From Bathymodiolus brooksi thiotrophic gill symbiont (lineage in GTDB: Bacteria > Pseudomonadota > Gammaproteobacteria > PS1 > Pseudothioglobaceae), in assembly GCF_903642095.1 (NCBI RefSeq), contig NZ_CAHJWD020000378.1, positions 1 through 47,713 on the forward strand: a DNA stretch of 47,713 nt, in the 5' to 3' direction. Both the position numbers and the translations under genes were made by a program. The notes below the pieces were generated by a model. The model did no database searches, was not told where the DNA came from, and saw only the letters and a program-made list of their open reading frames with translations. Numbering within the stretch: position 1 is the first letter of the stretch; the number at the start of each line of letters is the position of its first letter. This document shows, one piece after another, positions 25,472-35,702 of this stretch.

Positions 25472-27256
25472 TTATTTTTTTAATTTTTCTGCTATTTTAT
25501 CCGCTAATGCTTGCGAGATACCTTCTACTTTTGCGATTTCATCACGGCTGGCTTTTTGCACTTCTTGTAAGCCACCAAAATAATTAAGCAATGCAGTTCG
25601 GCGTAATTTTCCTACGCCTGAGATGCCTTCAAGTATTGATGTGGTGCGTTTTTTTCCACGCTTCTGTCGATGATTTTTGATGGCAAAACGGTGTGATTCA
25701 TCACGAATATGGTTAACCAACATTAGTGCTTGGTCGTGTGGTAGCAGATTGATTTTTTGCGTTTTGCCGTCTTTGACCATAATTAAAGTTTCTAATCCCG
25801 CTTTTCTGCCCTCACCCTTTGCCACACCGACCAGTTGAATAGACTCAATGCCAATTGAATCCATTACCATAATCGCTTGGTTTAGTTGCCCCAAGCCACC
25901 ATCAATAAAAACCACATCGGGTAGTATTTTTTGCTCTTTTAATAAGCGTGAATAACGCCTAAAAACTGCCTGATTCATCGCTGCATAATCATCACCGGGG
26001 GTAATGTTGTTGATATTGAATTGACGATATTGCTTAACTCTTGGCAGTCCTTTTTCAAACACTACACAAGAAGCAACTGTTGCCTCACCCATAGTGTGGC
26101 TAATATCAAAACATTCCATAGTATTTGGTAGTGTTTTAAGGTCAAGCGTTCTTTGCAATTGCTGAAGTTGTGTGCGTTTGGTGAATTTTGAAATCAGGTG
26201 TTGTTTTAGGTTTTCTTTTGCAGTAAGTGCGGCAATTTTTAAAAAATGACGCTTGTCTTTTTGTGGTGCATCAATAATTTGTGTGGACAATGCTGAGGCA
26301 ATGATTTTTTTGTCTGCTAATTTGTTACTCAACAGAAGTTGCTTTGGCGTGTCTTTACCTAAATAATACAGTGGCAGAAAGGCCGATAAAACCACTTCAG
26401 CCTCTTTACCGTTAGCATGTTGTGGAAAAATACATTCTTGACCAATTTGCTTGCCTGAACGCACGAATAATATCTCAACAGCATGGGTGCCACCTTGAGT
26501 AGCGATGCTAATCACATCCATATTGCCCATTGTTTGGGAACTGTGTTGCTCCTGAATGGTGCGTAGACCAATCATTTGGTCACGCAAATGGGCGGCCAAT
26601 TCAAAATCTTGGCTTTTAGATGCATTTTGCATTTTTTGTGAGATGTTGTCTAAGGTTTGTGCACCTTTTCCTGATAGAAATAATCTCATCATCTTAACAT
26701 CTTGCCTATAATCTTCATCGCTAATTTTATTAACACAAGGTGCACTACAAAGCCCAATTTGATATTCCAAACAGGGTCGCGATCTTGAGCGATAAGTAGC
26801 GTTAGCACACTGTCTTACTTTAAAAATTTTCTTCAATAAAGTAAGTGAATTACGCACCACATGTGCTGACGGATAAGGGCCAAAATATTGGTATTTTTCA
26901 TTTTTAGTGCCTCGATAAAAACCCACACGCGGGTGCTTGTCATTGCTAACACAAATATAAGGATAACTCTTGGCGTCTTTAAGCAAAATGTTATATCTGG
27001 GTTTGTGCTGTTTAATCAGTTCATTTTCCAATAACAATGCCTGTGTTTCAGTATCGGTAATCACCACATCAAAATTTTGAATATTAATAACCAATACTCT
27101 GGTTTTGTCGTCTTGATGGGTTTTGGAAAAATAACTAGATACGCGTTTCTTTAAGTTTTTTGCTTTACCCACATAAATCACTAGCCCCTGTTTATCAAGC
27201 ATTTGATAAACACCCGGTTGAGTTGTTAAATTTTTTAGTTTTTCTTTAATTAGCAT
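25472..27256 (-). CDS. uvrC: Excinuclease ABC subunit C
   Basis: The 594-residue nucleotide-excision repair nuclease makes both incisions with UvrB. The N-terminal GIY-YIG nuclease appears as PGVYQMLDKQGLVIYVGKAKNLKKR. The cysteine-bearing segment CLEYQIGLCSAPC follows, then a UVR region and the RNase H-like C-terminal nuclease (CFDISHTMGEATVASCVVF, VVFIDGGLGQLNQA). A helix-hairpin-helix pair closes the protein (EGISGVGKLRRTALLNYF, KVEGISQALADKIAEKL). It is divergent from mlaC by 51 bp. Confidence 0.97.
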   Translation of the reverse strand: MLIKEKLKNLTTQPGVYQMLDKQGLVIYVGKAKNLKKRVSSYFSKTHQDDKTRVLVINIQNFDVVITDTETQALLLENELIKQHKPRYNILLKDAKSYPYICVSNDKHPRVGFYRGTKNEKYQYFGPYPSAHVVRNSLTLLKKIFKVRQCANATYRSRSRPCLEYQIGLCSAPCVNKISDEDYRQDVKMMRLFLSGKGAQTLDNISQKMQNASKSQDFELAAHLRDQMIGLRTIQEQHSSQTMGNMDVISIATQGGTHAVEILFVRSGKQIGQECIFPQHANGKEAEVVLSAFLPLYYLGKDTPKQLLLSNKLADKKIIASALSTQIIDAPQKDKRHFLKIAALTAKENLKQHLISKFTKRTQLQQLQRTLDLKTLPNTMECFDISHTMGEATVASCVVFEKGLPRVKQYRQFNINNITPGDDYAAMNQAVFRRYSRLLKEQKILPDVVFIDGGLGQLNQAIMVMDSIGIESIQLVGVAKGEGRKAGLETLIMVKDGKTQKINLLPHDQALMLVNHIRDESHRFAIKNHRQKRGKKRTTSILEGISGVGKLRRTALLNYFGGLQEVQKASRDEIAKVEGISQALADKIAEKLKK

Positions 27257-27307
27257 CTATACAAAAAAGGTAAAATCAATATTTTTATTATTCTATGAAC
27301 TTTTGAT

Positions 27308-27952
27308 ATGAAAAATACGGTTAAAACATTGTTTATTATATTGTCTATTTTGATTACTGGTGCAACTTTAGCAGTAGAGCGTAATGTTGCACCGTATTCA
27401 AAGGCTATCAACTCACCAGATGTCGTTGCACTCGACATTATGACAAACGCTTTGTCATCACTGAAAAAACTTAGAAAAAAAAATCAAGTTACCTCTGAAA
27501 ATATTGAAGCACTTATTGAGACTAAACTATTGCCTCATATTGCAATAGATGTGGCAATGCGTTCAACGCTAGAAAAATATTGGGATGGCTTTAATAGCCA
27601 ACAAAAGAAGGCTTTTCAGCAATATATTACTGCATCTTTAATCAATGATTACGCAGGTATTTTAAGCACTTATAAACAACTTGATGATATTAAAATTTCC
27701 ACCCACCCAAAGATAAAGCGTAAAGGTAATAAAGCCATTGTTAAATTATTTATTGCCTTTAATGACAGTCAAACCCCCCTTAAAATTACTTTAAAAATGA
27801 TTCGCTCAAGCCATTGGCGTGTATATGACTTGGTATTTTCAGGTGTAAGCCTGATTAAGAACTATAAAGCACAATTTAATTCACATATTAAACGCAAAGG
27901 TATGGACAGTTTGATTAAAAAAATCAACAAAAAAATAAAAAACAATGTATAA
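27308..27952 (+). CDS. mlaC: Mla-pathway periplasmic phospholipid-binding protein
   Basis: The 214-residue protein has a signal peptide ending near TLA (about residue 22) and the MlaC/Ttg2D fold: LIETKLLPHIAIDVAMRSTLEKYW, then FQQYITASLINDYAGIL and WRVYDLVFSGVSLIKNYKAQF. MlaC shuttles phospholipids between the outer membrane MlaA complex and the inner-membrane MlaFEDB transporter. The other mla genes are not in this window. It overlaps murA by eight bases. The order mlaC-murA-hisG-hisD, without the small mlaB and ibaG genes found in many relatives, points to local streamlining. Confidence 0.88.
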   Translation: MKNTVKTLFIILSILITGATLAVERNVAPYSKAINSPDVVALDIMTNALSSLKKLRKKNQVTSENIEALIETKLLPHIAIDVAMRSTLEKYWDGFNSQQKKAFQQYITASLINDYAGILSTYKQLDDIKISTHPKIKRKGNKAIVKLFIAFNDSQTPLKITLKMIRSSHWRVYDLVFSGVSLIKNYKAQFNSHIKRKGMDSLIKKINKKIKNNV

Positions 27953-29204
27953 ACTCGTTATTCAGGGTGGCAAACCTTTGCAAGGCACTATAAAAGCATC
28001 TGGGTCTAAAAATTCTTCACTGCCTATTTTGTTTGCCTCTATTCTAGCAGACGGTCCCATTACACTCCATAATGCACCACAACTCAGTGATGTATCTACT
28101 GCATTAAGATTATTAATGAGTATGGGTGCTGAGTTTATCCTTGAGTCTGATTCTTCATTATTTTTGGATGCATCAAAACTCAACCATTTGGTTGCCGACT
28201 ACAATTTAGTTAAAACGATGCGTGCGGCAATTTTAGTACTTGGACCAATGCTAACAAAATATGGAAAAGCCAAAGTATCGCTACCTGGCGGTTGTGCAAT
28301 TGGCACTCGCCCTGTTAACCTTCATCTAAAAGCCTTAGAGGAATTGGGTGCTACCATTGAAGTTAAAAATGGCTATATTTATGCGGAAGCTGAAAACTTA
28401 GTTGGGGCTGATATTTATTTTGACCAAGTTTCTGTTACTGCCACAGAAAATGTCATCATGGCAGCGACTTTGGCACAAGGCACCACCACAATCAATAACG
28501 CTGCACAAGAGCCAGAAATTTCCGATTTGTCCTATTGTTTAAATAAAATGGGTGCAAAAATTAGTGGTATTGGCACTTCTGTTATCGTGGTTGAAGGGGT
28601 GAAAAAATTAAACGGTGTGCAATATTCAGTCTGCTCAGACCGCATTGAAGTTGCCACTTATTTAGTGGCTGCTGCCATTACTGGTGGCTCTATCACCGTT
28701 AAAAATACCAACCCAAAAGCAATGCGTTCAGTGCTGGGGAAATTAATTGAAACAGGGGCGGATATCAAAACCAGCAGTCAATCAATTACATTAAATATGA
28801 ATGGCAAACAAGCAAAAGCCGTTAACATAAAAACTGGCACTTACCCCAATTTTCCAACTGATATGCAAGCACAATTTACAGCATTAAATGCGATTGCAAA
28901 AGGTCATAGTAGCATTACTGAGAACATCTTTGAAAACCGTTTTATGCACATTCCCGAGTTAATACGCATGGGTGCTAATCTGACCTTGGAAGGCAATACA
29001 GTGATTTGTAAAGGCGTAAAATCACTTACTGGCACACATTTAATGGCGACTGATTTAAGAGCCTCAGCATCCTTAGTATTAGCAGGATTAGCCGCCAAAG
29101 GCACAACCACGATTGAGCGAGTCTATCATCTCGACCGTGGCTATGAAACCATTGAAGAAAAACTAAAATTATTGGGTGCTAATATTGAAAGAGTCCAAGA
29201 TTAA
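27945..29204 (+). CDS. murA: UDP-N-acetylglucosamine 1-carboxyvinyltransferase
   Basis: The 419-residue enzyme adds enolpyruvate to UDP-GlcNAc, the first committed step of peptidoglycan precursor synthesis. The fosfomycin-sensitive active-site cysteine is present in SLPGGCAIGTRPVNLH. Other family blocks are GSKNSSLPILFASIL, MRAAILVLGPML and the C-terminal DLRASASLVLAGLAA, DRGYETIEEKL. It starts inside mlaC and is followed after 13 bp by hisG. Confidence 0.97.
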   Translation: MYKLVIQGGKPLQGTIKASGSKNSSLPILFASILADGPITLHNAPQLSDVSTALRLLMSMGAEFILESDSSLFLDASKLNHLVADYNLVKTMRAAILVLGPMLTKYGKAKVSLPGGCAIGTRPVNLHLKALEELGATIEVKNGYIYAEAENLVGADIYFDQVSVTATENVIMAATLAQGTTTINNAAQEPEISDLSYCLNKMGAKISGIGTSVIVVEGVKKLNGVQYSVCSDRIEVATYLVAAAITGGSITVKNTNPKAMRSVLGKLIETGADIKTSSQSITLNMNGKQAKAVNIKTGTYPNFPTDMQAQFTALNAIAKGHSSITENIFENRFMHIPELIRMGANLTLEGNTVICKGVKSLTGTHLMATDLRASASLVLAGLAAKGTTTIERVYHLDRGYETIEEKLKLLGANIERVQD

Positions 29205-29217
29205 TTAAAGGTATATT

Positions 29218-29835
29218 ATGCTAACAATCGCATTATCCAAAGGTAGAATTCTCGAGCAAACCTTGCCACTATTAAAAAAAGCAGGGCTAGAAATTGCCGA
29301 CACAGAGCTAAACTCCAGAAAACTGATTCTGGACACCAATTTTGACGACATTAAAGTCATTGTCATTCGTGCCACTGATGTCCCTGTGTTTGTGCAACAC
29401 GGTGCGGCAGATATGGGTATTGCTGGCAAAGATGTGCTATTGGAACACGGTGCTAATGGCTTATTTGAGTTACTAGATTTGGGCATTGCCAAATGTAAAT
29501 TAATGGTAGCAGCCAGTGATGAAAACCAACTAAAGCAAGACACTTTAAAAATTGCCACCAAATATGTCAATTCAGCCAAACAGTATTTTGAAGCCAAAAG
29601 CCAGCAAATTGAGATTATCAAACTGTATGGGGCAATGGAACTCGCCCCTGTCGTTGGTTTAGCACATTGCATTGTTGATTTAGTTGATACTGGCAATACG
29701 CTCAAGGCAAATGGACTTATGCCACTTGAACATATTAAAGATATCAGCTCTCGCTTGGTGGTTAATACCGCCTCATTTAAAACCAAAAACACTCAAATTA
29801 AATCTTGGATTTGCAATATTGAGAAAAACTTATGA
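29218..29835 (+). CDS. hisG: ATP phosphoribosyltransferase, short form
   Basis: The 205-residue protein catalyses the first step of histidine synthesis from ATP and PRPP. It is the short HisG form (about 200 residues), which lacks the C-terminal allosteric domain and works with the HisZ regulatory subunit. hisZ is not in this window. Motifs include [31 protein letters not shown] and the PRPP loop [13 protein letters not shown]. It overlaps hisD by four bases (ATGA). Confidence 0.95.
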   Translation: MLTIALSKGRILEQTLPLLKKAGLEIADTELNSRKLILDTNFDDIKVIVIRATDVPVFVQHGAADMGIAGKDVLLEHGANGLFELLDLGIAKCKLMVAASDENQLKQDTLKIATKYVNSAKQYFEAKSQQIEIIKLYGAMELAPVVGLAHCIVDLVDTGNTLKANGLMPLEHIKDISSRLVVNTASFKTKNTQIKSWICNIEKNL

Positions 29836-31127
29836 TTACTAAGTTGGTATCCACACAAGTTGATTTTCAAAAAAGACTATCTTCATTGCTTGCTTGGGAT
29901 AGTGTTTCTAATAAACAAGTTACACAAACAGTTGATGACATTATTGCCAAAATTCGTAGCAACGGCGACAGTGCTTTAGTGGATTATACGAATACATTTG
30001 ATGAAATGAATGCCACCAGCATGAAGGAATTAACCATTAAATTGCCTGCCCTTAAACAGGCCTTTGACACGCTGAATGAAAAGCAAAAATCTGCATTGAC
30101 AATTGCAGCAGACCGAGTGCGTTTTTATCATGAAAAGCAAAAGCAAAGCACTTGGACTTACACCGAAGATGACGGCACAATGTTGGGGCAAAAAATCACC
30201 CCGCTTGATCGTGTAGGTTTATATGTACCGGGTGGCAAAGCAGCCTACCCTTCTTCTGTGCTAATGAACGCCATCCCTGCCAAAGTGGCTGGCGTGCAAG
30301 ATTTAATCATGGTGGTGCCCACACCAAATGGTGTTACCAACTCGTTAGTGCTAGCCGCAGCTTATATTTCAGGCGTTACTCAAGTCTTTACTGTGGGTGG
30401 TGCACAAGCAATAGCAGCCCTTGCTTATGGCACAAAAACCATACCAAAAGTAGATAAAATTGTTGGCCCTGGCAATATATATGTCGCCACTGCCAAGCGT
30501 GCTGTTTTTGGGCAGGTCGGCATTGATATGATTGCAGGCCCCAGTGAAATTTTAATTATTTGTGATGGCAAAACCAACCCCGATTGGATTGCTATGGATT
30601 TGTTTTCTCAAGCAGAACACGATGAAGATGCGCAATCGATTTTACTCTGTCCCGATGCCGATTTTATCAGCCAAGTTGAAAAAAGCATTGCTAAATTACT
30701 GCCCACCATGGACAGAAAAGCCATCATTAAAACAGCACTTGCAAACCGTGGTGCACTCATTCACACCAAAGATATGAATGAAGCTATCACTTTATCCAAC
30801 CAAATTGCCCCCGAACATTTAGAGTTATCTGTTGAAAATCCACAAGACATGTTAGACAGTATTCAACACGCAGGTGCAATTTTTATGGGTCGCCACACTT
30901 GCGAATCCTTAGGAGATTATTGTGCAGGGCCTAACCATGTTCTACCCACCTCAGGCACTGCTCGTTTTTCATCCCCACTTGGTGTTTATGACTTTCAAAA
31001 AAAATCCAGTTTAATTATGGTCTCCGATCAAGGTGCCAACACACTGGGTGAAATCGCTGCTATCTTAGCTGACGGTGAAGGCTTGCAGGCACACGCCCAA
31101 TCTGCTAAATATAGAATAAATCATTAA
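29832..31127 (+). CDS. hisD: Histidinol dehydrogenase
   Basis: The 431-residue enzyme oxidises histidinol to histidine in the last two steps. Family blocks visible are [49 protein letters not shown], the zinc and catalytic segment [14 protein letters not shown] and [10 protein letters not shown], and [13 protein letters not shown]. It is the last gene of the mlaC-murA-hisG-hisD operon, followed by a hairpin terminator. Confidence 0.97.
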   Translation: MITKLVSTQVDFQKRLSSLLAWDSVSNKQVTQTVDDIIAKIRSNGDSALVDYTNTFDEMNATSMKELTIKLPALKQAFDTLNEKQKSALTIAADRVRFYHEKQKQSTWTYTEDDGTMLGQKITPLDRVGLYVPGGKAAYPSSVLMNAIPAKVAGVQDLIMVVPTPNGVTNSLVLAAAYISGVTQVFTVGGAQAIAALAYGTKTIPKVDKIVGPGNIYVATAKRAVFGQVGIDMIAGPSEILIICDGKTNPDWIAMDLFSQAEHDEDAQSILLCPDADFISQVEKSIAKLLPTMDRKAIIKTALANRGALIHTKDMNEAITLSNQIAPEHLELSVENPQDMLDSIQHAGAIFMGRHTCESLGDYCAGPNHVLPTSGTARFSSPLGVYDFQKKSSLIMVSDQGANTLGEIAAILADGEGLQAHAQSAKYRINH

Positions 31128-31133
31128 TTCTTT

Positions 31134-31154
31134 AGCGTCAAAATGACGCTTTTT
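31134..31154 (+). terminator. Terminator after hisD
   Basis: AGCGTCA (31134-31140) and TGACGCT (31144-31150) form a perfect stem with a three-base loop and a T-run follows. It ends the mlaC-hisD operon, six bases past the hisD stop. Confidence 0.88.
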
Positions 31155-31169
31155 CGAGTAAATTATTTG

Positions 31170-31385
31170 CGACAATTTGCCCAGCTACCCGATGAACTTA
31201 TGCAATCAAAACAATCTGTCTGAAACTGCATTTTTTACTCCTATTGATTCAACTTATCAAATCAGATGGTTTACTTGTGAGGTGGTGAGATTAAATGCCA
31301 ATATTTAGGTCATAGGGTGAAAATTTCTGGCAAAGCTATAAAATGTATGACAGGCACTATTATTGCTATTGCCCATATAATCTAA
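31170..31385 (+). pseudogene. Remnant of a PhzF-family isomerase gene
   Basis: Three frames of the plus strand give pieces of a PhzF-like protein in the correct order. First TICPATR, then LPDELMQ in a second frame, then NQNNLSETAFFTP with TYQIRWFT in a third. After a stop and a large internal gap the family's C-terminal end appears as VKISGKAIKCMTGTI, ending at the TAA at 31385. A full PhzF protein is about 260-300 residues; fewer than 75 remain, broken by frameshifts and a deletion. PhzF-like proteins are isomerases/epimerases of varied function. The gap between hisD and nosR therefore holds a decayed gene and no intact one. Confidence 0.72.
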
Positions 31386-31466
31386 GTATTTGTCTTAATA
31401 ATTATAGTTATCATAGGTGAATTTAATGGTTTTTAAAAAAATTTCACCGCCTTCTCTTTCTTGCTA

Positions 31467-33605
31467 TTAACTGTTGATTTGTTGTAGCTTTATTTGTTGC
31501 TTCTTTTTCTCACGCATCTCTTTATGGCGTAAATCACGCTTAACTTCTTTTATTTTGGCTGGACACTTGTGCTGGTCTTTATACAATACTTGACAATGGA
31601 GGCACTGCATACATTCATTGTCATTAATATTGCCCTCAGGATGAATAGCATCTACCATACATTCATTGGCACAAGTTTGACAAGGTGTGCCACAATCTCT
31701 TGGGTATCTTTTTAGCCAATTAAATATTCTCAATTTAGCAGGGATAGCTAGCACTGCACCAAGTGGGCATAAATACCTACAATAAAAACGCTCGATAAAC
31801 AGACCGATAAATAACAAAACTAAGGCATAGATAACAAACGGCCATGTGCGGTCAAAGTTCAAAATAATAGCTGTTTTAAAAGGCTCAACCTCACTGAAGT
31901 GCTCTGCCAATTCAAGAGAATAAAGGGAAATACCAAGCAATCCTAAGAATATTAAATACTTAATTGCCCATGACCTTTCGTGCAACCCCCAAGGAAGTTT
32001 AACCTGTGGCACTTTAAAATGTTTTGCAACTTTGTTTAAAAGTTCTTGCAACGCACCAAAAGGACACAACCAACCACAATAGACACCTCGTCCCCATAAA
32101 AGCACAATAGCGGCAACAGATGCCCATGAGATAAATACCAGGGGATCAAGTAAGAAAAAGCCCCAAGTAAAGTTATCCATAATTACATGGATAAAAGTTA
32201 AGACATTAACAATGGACAGTTGGTCATTTGACATAAAGCCAATCCATATAAGCGTAAACACAAGAAAAGAATTACGAACAATGGCTGTTTTATTAGCGGA
32301 TGTAGTTAATCTATCTTGTTCAAAAAATATAACTGTTAGTGTAAATAAGGCAATAAATAAGATAATAATATCTGTTTTTTTATCCTCCCATATGCTTCTA
32401 ATCAAACTATTTTTATTAGATTTTTTTTGAACATTAATTTTTTCATAATAATATTCAGGTAATTGATATTTAACAATGTGATTATAGAATTTTTTTTCAT
32501 CAACATTAATTTCACGATTGATCAATAAATTGAATTTCCAAGGTGCACTTGGGTTAAAACTAGACTTTTCAGGGAGTCTAAACAACCCAATTTCAGTAAA
32601 TTTTGGCGATCCTTTGGCGTAAGACTTTGCTAATCGCTTATATTGCATATCTCTAAATCTATAAATGTTAGTGTTTTGTTCAATTGTAAATCTGTCAAAC
32701 AAGCCACCACGAACAAAACCAGTTCCTCTAAATGAATACAAACCACTTGCCATTACCAAAATGGCATGCTGGTCTTTAGATATTTTTTTGGTTAAGTTTT
32801 TATATTCTGCTTTGCCTAAAATATTTTGACCAATTTCTTTTATACTAACAAGTGCAAGATTAAGATTAATAAAGGTGTCATTTGGGCTATCTGATTCTGT
32901 GATGTTTGCCGCAGCGTTATAGCTATTTTTTAAATATTGTGCACTAACATCTCCAACACTGATTGTGCTATTAGAGATGGCACCAGAAGACAAAAGTTGT
33001 TGCCAACTTTTTTCTTGCACAGGTAAATTTATCTTAATGCGTTCAACTTTAGCATTAGAAAAATTATCCGCAAAACCAGATAAGTTAATTTTTTTTGCAA
33101 ACTTTAATATCGTATGTAAAACACTGTCGTCAATGACTCGGTCAGTTACTGTTGCACCACTAACTGCATCAATTTTTCGATGATCAAATTGATCTTTAAG
33201 CCAAGTTTCAATAACATTAAAATTTTTATATCTAATAAAATTATCTGTTAATCTTTTTTCTGGAATGCCTGTGAGAACAATAGGCTCCGAGTGCTTTAAT
33301 AACTGCACGCCCTGAACTTGGCTATTATTATTAATGCCAATGGCAATATGAATGGGTTTGCCAGAATAACCGATTGTTTCGTTAAAATCAGTATTAATAA
33401 TCACATAACCCACAGGTTTCTGATTTTGAAAAATACGCAACGCAGGAGTATTGTCCATTTTCTTAGTAGTGACTAAGCCCGGATAGAGGATGGATAAATC
33501 AATTTTATCTTTGAATTTATTTAGTTGAATATCTCCGTATACAATAAAAGACAATAGCATAAACGACATAAAAATTAACTTTTTTATTAAATTCTCTGCT
33601 ATCAT
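31467..33605 (-). CDS. nosR: NosR, membrane flavo-iron-sulfur regulator/electron donor for N2O reduction
   Basis: The 712-residue inner-membrane protein has a signal or first helix (residues 8-25) and a large periplasmic FMN-binding domain, with the flavin attachment motif SGAT in KIDAVSGATVTDR. A set of transmembrane helices follows (from about residue 410). The cytoplasmic cysteine motifs CGWLCPFGA and CRYLCPLGA are typical of NosR/NapH-type proteins. Two ferredoxin clusters lie near the end (CGTPCQTCANEC and CMQCLHCQ). NosR sustains NosZ activity and nosZ expression by delivering electrons. It is divergent from nosZ with a shared FNR-type site. Confidence 0.95.
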   Translation of the reverse strand: MIAENLIKKLIFMSFMLLSFIVYGDIQLNKFKDKIDLSILYPGLVTTKKMDNTPALRIFQNQKPVGYVIINTDFNETIGYSGKPIHIAIGINNNSQVQGVQLLKHSEPIVLTGIPEKRLTDNFIRYKNFNVIETWLKDQFDHRKIDAVSGATVTDRVIDDSVLHTILKFAKKINLSGFADNFSNAKVERIKINLPVQEKSWQQLLSSGAISNSTISVGDVSAQYLKNSYNAAANITESDSPNDTFINLNLALVSIKEIGQNILGKAEYKNLTKKISKDQHAILVMASGLYSFRGTGFVRGGLFDRFTIEQNTNIYRFRDMQYKRLAKSYAKGSPKFTEIGLFRLPEKSSFNPSAPWKFNLLINREINVDEKKFYNHIVKYQLPEYYYEKINVQKKSNKNSLIRSIWEDKKTDIIILFIALFTLTVIFFEQDRLTTSANKTAIVRNSFLVFTLIWIGFMSNDQLSIVNVLTFIHVIMDNFTWGFFLLDPLVFISWASVAAIVLLWGRGVYCGWLCPFGALQELLNKVAKHFKVPQVKLPWGLHERSWAIKYLIFLGLLGISLYSLELAEHFSEVEPFKTAIILNFDRTWPFVIYALVLLFIGLFIERFYCRYLCPLGAVLAIPAKLRIFNWLKRYPRDCGTPCQTCANECMVDAIHPEGNINDNECMQCLHCQVLYKDQHKCPAKIKEVKRDLRHKEMREKKKQQIKLQQINS

Positions 33606-33635
33606 TGGTTCTCTAATGTTTAATCATTGTGCAAT

Positions 33636-33641
33636 ATTATA
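33636..33641 (-). promoter_or_regulatory. Predicted -10 box of the nosR promoter
   Basis: On the minus strand the hexamer is TATAAT. Counting its last base as -7 puts +1 at 33629, 24 bp before the nosR start codon. The FNR-type box then centres at exactly -41.5, the classic class II activator position. Confidence 0.65.
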
Positions 33642-33663
33642 CTATTTGTTACAAATATCATTA

Positions 33664-33677
33664 TTGACTTATATCAA
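33664..33677. promoter_or_regulatory. FNR/ANR/DNR-type binding site
   Basis: TTGACTTATATCAA matches the consensus TTGAT-N4-ATCAA at nine of ten defined positions. It lies between nosR and nosZ and would couple both to low oxygen (FNR/ANR) or nitric oxide (DNR/NNR). The regulator type cannot be decided from the box. Confidence 0.75.
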
Positions 33678-33742
33678 TGTTTGTTTTAACTGGTTTATTT
33701 AAAATTTAGACTAATATTTTTTTATACAACAAGGTGAAGATA

Positions 33743-35677
33743 ATGAAAAAGATAAAAAATGAAAAAGATAAAAGTGTTCAAACTGGCGTTAGTCGTCGTA
33801 ACTTTTTAAAAGGTGGTGTCGCAATTGGTGCTGGTGCTACAGCTGTCCCCATGGTTGGCGGATTAGGTATATTAGGGTCAGCCAATGCACAAGCTTCTTC
33901 AAACAAAGGCTTTATTGCACCGGGTGAATTAGATGATTATTACGGCTTTTGGAGTAGTGGTCAAGCTGGCGAAGTTCGTATTATTGGCGTTCCTTCTATG
34001 CGTGAACTTAGTCGCATACCTGTATTTAACCGATGTAGTGCAACAGGATGGGGTCAAACTAATGAAAGTTTAAAAATCCTAACAGAGGGGCTCACAGATA
34101 AAACTAAAAAATTATTTAAAAAACGCGGTATGAAGACTTGGGACAATGGCGATCTTCATCATCCCCATATGTCTTTTACTGACGGCACTTATGATGGCAG
34201 ATATATCTTTGTTAATGATAAATTAAACTCAAGAGTTGCCCGAATTCGTTGCGACATCATGAAAACTGATAAGATAATTGAAATACCTAATGCGGCAGAT
34301 ATTCACGGACTTAGGCCGCAAAAATACCCTAGAACAGGTTATATTTTTGCCAATGGCGAACATCGAGTGCCACTCCCTAATGATGGTTTAATCTTAGATG
34401 AGCCTGAAAAATACCATGCTATTTTTACCGCAATTGATGGTGATACAATGGAAATTTCATGGCAAGTCATTGTTGACGGAAACCTTGATAATAATGATGC
34501 AGATTATCAAGGTTTATACGCTTTTTCAACAAGTTATAACTCTGAAGAAGGGGTAACATTAGCTGAAATGACAGCAGGTGAGCAAGACCATGTTGTGATA
34601 TTTGACATTAAAGCTATTGAGGCTGGTGTAAAGCGTGGTGATTATAAAATCATGAATGGCGTTAAAGTGTTAAATGGTCAAAAAGGTTCTAAATATACTC
34701 GCTATATTCCTATTTCCAGTTCACCACATGGTATTAACACTGCCCCAGATAAGAGGCATGTTGTGATTAATGGTAAATTATCTCCTACTGTATCAGTTAT
34801 GGATGTAAGGAAGTTGCCTGACTTATTTGCAGATAAAATCAAACCAAGAGATGTGATTGTTGCAGAGCCGAAATTAGGATTAGGCCCGTTACACACTTCA
34901 TTTGACAACCGTGGTAACGCATATACAACGCTATTTCTTGATAGTCAAGCATGCAAATGGAATATCAAAAAAGCAATTAGGCAATACAATGGTGAAAAGG
35001 TTAATCCAGTTATTCAAAAAATTGATACCGCTTATCAACCAGGTCATAATCACACCTCTATGGGTGAAACAAAGGACGCTGATGGTAAATGGCTGGTTTC
35101 TCTTAATAAATTCTCTAAAGATAGATTTATTAATGTCGGCCCATTAAAACCTGAAAATGATCAACTCATTGATATTTCAGGTTCAAAAATGAAATTAGTG
35201 CATGATGGACCTACTTTTGCCGAGCCTCATGATTGTATTATGGTAGATACTTCAATTGTCAATCCTGTAAATATCTATAGTCGTGATGACCCAATGTTTG
35301 CTGATGCAGTTGCACAGGCGAAAAAAGATGGGGTTAAATTAGAAGGCGGTAGTAAAATTATTCGTGATGGCAATAAAATTCGTGTGTATATGTGGTCTAT
35401 TGCCCCTAATTACAGCATGAACAAATTTACGGTCAATGAAGGAGACGAGGTTACAATTTATATCACAAATTTAGATAAGGTTGATGACTTAACACATGGT
35501 TTTGCTATGGGTAAATACGGCGTAGCTATGGAAGTGGCGGCACAAGCAACTTCATCAGTTACTTTCACTGCCGATGATCCGGGTGTGCATTGGTGGTATT
35601 GCCAATGGTTTTGTCATGCGCTACATATGGAGATGCGTGGTAGGATGCTTGTTAAGCCGAAGAAGAAAAATGCTTGA
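33743..35677 (+). CDS. nosZ: Nitrous-oxide reductase, TAT-exported (clade I type)
   Basis: I choose the ATG at 33743 because AAGGTG lies seven bases before it and would itself be part of the reading frame if the upstream GTG at 33734 were used. The 644-residue product reduces N2O to N2 in the periplasm. It begins with a twin-arginine signal (SRRNFLKGG) and an AxA cleavage site near ANAQA. The seven-bladed propeller binds the CuZ centre ([39 protein letters not shown]). The C-terminal cupredoxin domain binds CuA ([17 protein letters not shown]). The export type points to clade I and fits the presence of nosR. Confidence 0.96.
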   Translation: MKKIKNEKDKSVQTGVSRRNFLKGGVAIGAGATAVPMVGGLGILGSANAQASSNKGFIAPGELDDYYGFWSSGQAGEVRIIGVPSMRELSRIPVFNRCSATGWGQTNESLKILTEGLTDKTKKLFKKRGMKTWDNGDLHHPHMSFTDGTYDGRYIFVNDKLNSRVARIRCDIMKTDKIIEIPNAADIHGLRPQKYPRTGYIFANGEHRVPLPNDGLILDEPEKYHAIFTAIDGDTMEISWQVIVDGNLDNNDADYQGLYAFSTSYNSEEGVTLAEMTAGEQDHVVIFDIKAIEAGVKRGDYKIMNGVKVLNGQKGSKYTRYIPISSSPHGINTAPDKRHVVINGKLSPTVSVMDVRKLPDLFADKIKPRDVIVAEPKLGLGPLHTSFDNRGNAYTTLFLDSQACKWNIKKAIRQYNGEKVNPVIQKIDTAYQPGHNHTSMGETKDADGKWLVSLNKFSKDRFINVGPLKPENDQLIDISGSKMKLVHDGPTFAEPHDCIMVDTSIVNPVNIYSRDDPMFADAVAQAKKDGVKLEGGSKIIRDGNKIRVYMWSIAPNYSMNKFTVNEGDEVTIYITNLDKVDDLTHGFAMGKYGVAMEVAAQATSSVTFTADDPGVHWWYCQWFCHALHMEMRGRMLVKPKKKNA

Positions 35678-35702
35678 TAACTTGCTAAAAAGCAACTAAA
35701 AA

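Noticed and set aside
29205..29792. 195-residue open frame antisense to hisG
   Set aside because: It is a shadow of hisG; it has no ribosome binding site and no recognisable motif.
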